A stretch of 7,328 nt of DNA, taken from Methylococcaceae bacterium NSM2-1. GTDB lineage: Bacteria > Pseudomonadota > Gammaproteobacteria > Methylococcales > Methylomonadaceae. Each line of letters starts with the position of its first letter. The first letter of the stretch is position 1. The notes under the pieces were generated by a model that saw only the letters and a list, made by a program, of their open reading frames with translations, was not told the origin of the DNA and did not search any database. Made by a program: the position numbers and the translations under genes. Of this stretch, positions 6,243-7,328 are shown in pieces. Location of the stretch: assembly GCA_002256705.1 (NCBI GenBank), contig NQJI01000066.1:1-7328 (forward strand). Direction: 5' to 3'.

Positions 6243-7021
6243 GCCGTTTTTTTATTAGCATAATAAAATAGCAAAGCACCAATAATTATCATCGGCGTTG
6301 ACAATATCTGCCCCATCGTCACCCAGTCCAGTGCCAGATAACCTAGATGCGCATCTGGCATTCTGAAAAACTCGACAAAAAACCTGAAGCAGCCGTAGAA
6401 AAACACCGCCATAGCGGTAGTTGCCATAACAGGTCTGGGTTTGCTTGAATACAGCCAAAGTATAACGAACAGAACTACGCCTTCTAAAAAGGCTTCATAG
6501 AGTTGCGACGGATGACGAGCAAGAGGGCCTCCATTAGGAAACACCATTGCCCAAGGCGCATCGGTGGGTCTGCCCCATAGTTCTGAGTTTATAAAATTAC
6601 CGATACGACCCGCACCCAAACCTATCGGCGCCAACGGCGCGATAATATCGGTTAATTGCATCATAGTGCAGTGCTGTTTTTTTGAAAAAAACCACATGGC
6701 AATAAAAACCCCTAACATACCACCATGAAATGACATGCCGCCTTGCCATATTTTAAACAGGATAAGGGGATCATTTAGAAATTCACTAAAATTATAGAAC
6801 AGAATATAGCCTATTCTGCCGCCCAAAATAACGCCTAGAGCACCATAGGTGACCAGATCTTCTATAGCCTCGGGTTTAATAGGTGACCACGGTAATTCTG
6901 CCCGTTTTTGTCCTAAGAACCAGACAGCGGCAAAACCTATCACATACATAAGGCCATACCAGTGAATTTTTACTGGCCCTAAGCTAAGAGCAATGGGGTC
7001 TATTTGAGGATAAGTTAGCAT
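6239..7021 (-). CDS. lgt: Phosphatidylglycerol-prolipoprotein diacylglyceryl transferase
   Basis: Inner-membrane enzyme that moves diacylglycerol from phosphatidylglycerol to the lipobox cysteine of prolipoproteins, the first step of lipoprotein maturation. It is 260 residues long with about seven hydrophobic segments (for example about 21-37, 57-76, 96-112, 122-138, 175-191, 200-217, 236-254). Lgt signatures: HWYGLMY (20-26), GGRIGY (67-72), SFHGGMLG with the essential His99, [16 protein letters not shown] (136-151) with Arg139 and Asn142, HPSQLYEA (170-177), and EFFRMPDAH with Arg220. Its ATG lies 2 bp after the gyrB stop, with only GGA about 9-10 bases upstream as a ribosome-binding site; its stop overlaps the thyA start. 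Confidence 0.97.
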   Translation of the reverse strand: MLTYPQIDPIALSLGPVKIHWYGLMYVIGFAAVWFLGQKRAELPWSPIKPEAIEDLVTYGALGVILGGRIGYILFYNFSEFLNDPLILFKIWQGGMSFHGGMLGVFIAMWFFSKKQHCTMMQLTDIIAPLAPIGLGAGRIGNFINSELWGRPTDAPWAMVFPNGGPLARHPSQLYEAFLEGVVLFVILWLYSSKPRPVMATTAMAVFFYGCFRFFVEFFRMPDAHLGYLALDWVTMGQILSTPMIIIGALLFYYANKKTA

Positions 7022-7023
7022 AA

Positions 7024-7328
7024 TTAAACGTCCAAATTAGTTACATCCAGAGCATTTTTAACAATAAAGTCCCGTCGTGGCTCTACGACGTCACCCATCA
7101 GCGTGGTAAAAATCTCATCAGCTGCGATCACGTCCTCAATTCTGACCTGGAGTAATCGGCGGTTATTCGCATCCAGTGTGGTTTCCCATAATTGTTCGGG
7201 GTTCATTTCACCCAAACCTTTGTAACGCTGTATATGCTGGCCTTTTTTAATTTCCTTCATCATCCACTCAAAGGCTTGTTTAAAGCTGCTGACCTCCTGC
7301 TGTCTTTCGCCCATCTGCATAAATGAAC
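7024..7328 (-). CDS. gyrB: DNA gyrase subunit B, C-terminal part (cut by the window edge)
   Basis: About the last 101 codons of the ATPase subunit of DNA gyrase. The frame is open through the right edge, so the Met at 7320 is internal rather than the start. It carries the C-terminal Toprim-associated end that contacts Gyr[40 protein letters not shown], ending [10 protein letters not shown], against NALKAANIDI in E. coli GyrB. The gyrB-type ending and the [12 protein letters not shown] context (E. coli SFEQALDWLVKE) favour gyrB over parE. lgt follows after 2 bp. In many bacteria gyrB ends the dnaA-dnaN-recF-gyrB run; whether that is upstream here cannot be seen. Confidence 0.95.
   Translation of the reverse strand, partial: SFMQMGERQQEVSSFKQAFEWMMKEIKKGQHIQRYKGLGEMNPEQLWETTLDANNRRLLQVRIEDVIAADEIFTTLMGDVVEPRRDFIVKNALDVTNLDV

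Noticed and set aside
7318..7320. ATG at 7320 as the start of a separate 98-residue gene
   Set aside because: The frame is open to the window edge and aligns internally with the end of GyrB, so this Met is internal.
1..7328. Defence, phage, CRISPR, toxin-antitoxin or transposase systems
   Set aside because: All long frames are explained by housekeeping genes, spacers are short, and no direct-repeat array or mobile-element gene was seen; only the small rhlB repeat hints at mobility.

Overview
The window (about 7.3 kb, moderately AT-rich, densely coded) looks like ordinary chromosomal core DNA of a gammaproteobacterium. Every full-length gene has a clear housekeeping identity. Rho, RhlB, NudE, YrfG and ThyA are closest in wording to enterobacterial proteins. 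The trxA-rho block divergent from rhlB, and the overlapping lgt-thyA pair, are both known from E. coli. A finer placement, for example a methanotroph of the Methylococcales, is only a guess. The sequence contains no transposase, phage gene, CRISPR array, tRNA or rRNA, and no complete undescribed system was found.

Layout. (1) 1-1351: rho on the minus strand, with a short unexplained flank downstream of it. (2) 1352-1540: the trxA-rho spacer, which holds a strong RNA hairpin and a C-rich, G-poor leader fitting autogenous control by Rho. (3) 1541-1867: trxA (minus, GTG start), with a well-formed sigma70-type promoter behind it. (4) 1967-3325: rhlB (plus), a DEAD-box RNA helicase interrupted in frame by a GC-rich tandem and palindromic repeat that adds about 29 residues. 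(5) 3309-3965: yrfG (minus), a HAD nucleotidase that converges on rhlB and overlaps its end by 17 bp. (6) 4009-4557: nudE (plus), divergent from yrfG across only 43 bp. (7) 4558-4759: a non-coding spacer. (8) 7328-4760 on the minus strand: the cluster gyrB (3' end only)-lgt-thyA-ppa, with spacings of 2 bp, a 4-bp ATGA overlap, and 22 bp, so probably one transcript.

Functional themes. Rho and RhlB both act on RNA: transcription termination and degradosome-type unwinding. Thioredoxin supplies reducing power. YrfG and NudE hydrolyse nucleotides and nucleotide-diphosphate compounds. ThyA and PPase serve nucleotide and DNA synthesis, GyrB serves DNA supercoiling, and Lgt serves lipoprotein maturation.

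The most notable points are the repeat embedded in the rhlB reading frame, the probable leaderless or Shine-Dalgarno-less starts of rhlB, nudE and yrfG, the structured rho leader, and a Chlamydia-like rather than E. coli-like pyrophosphatase.
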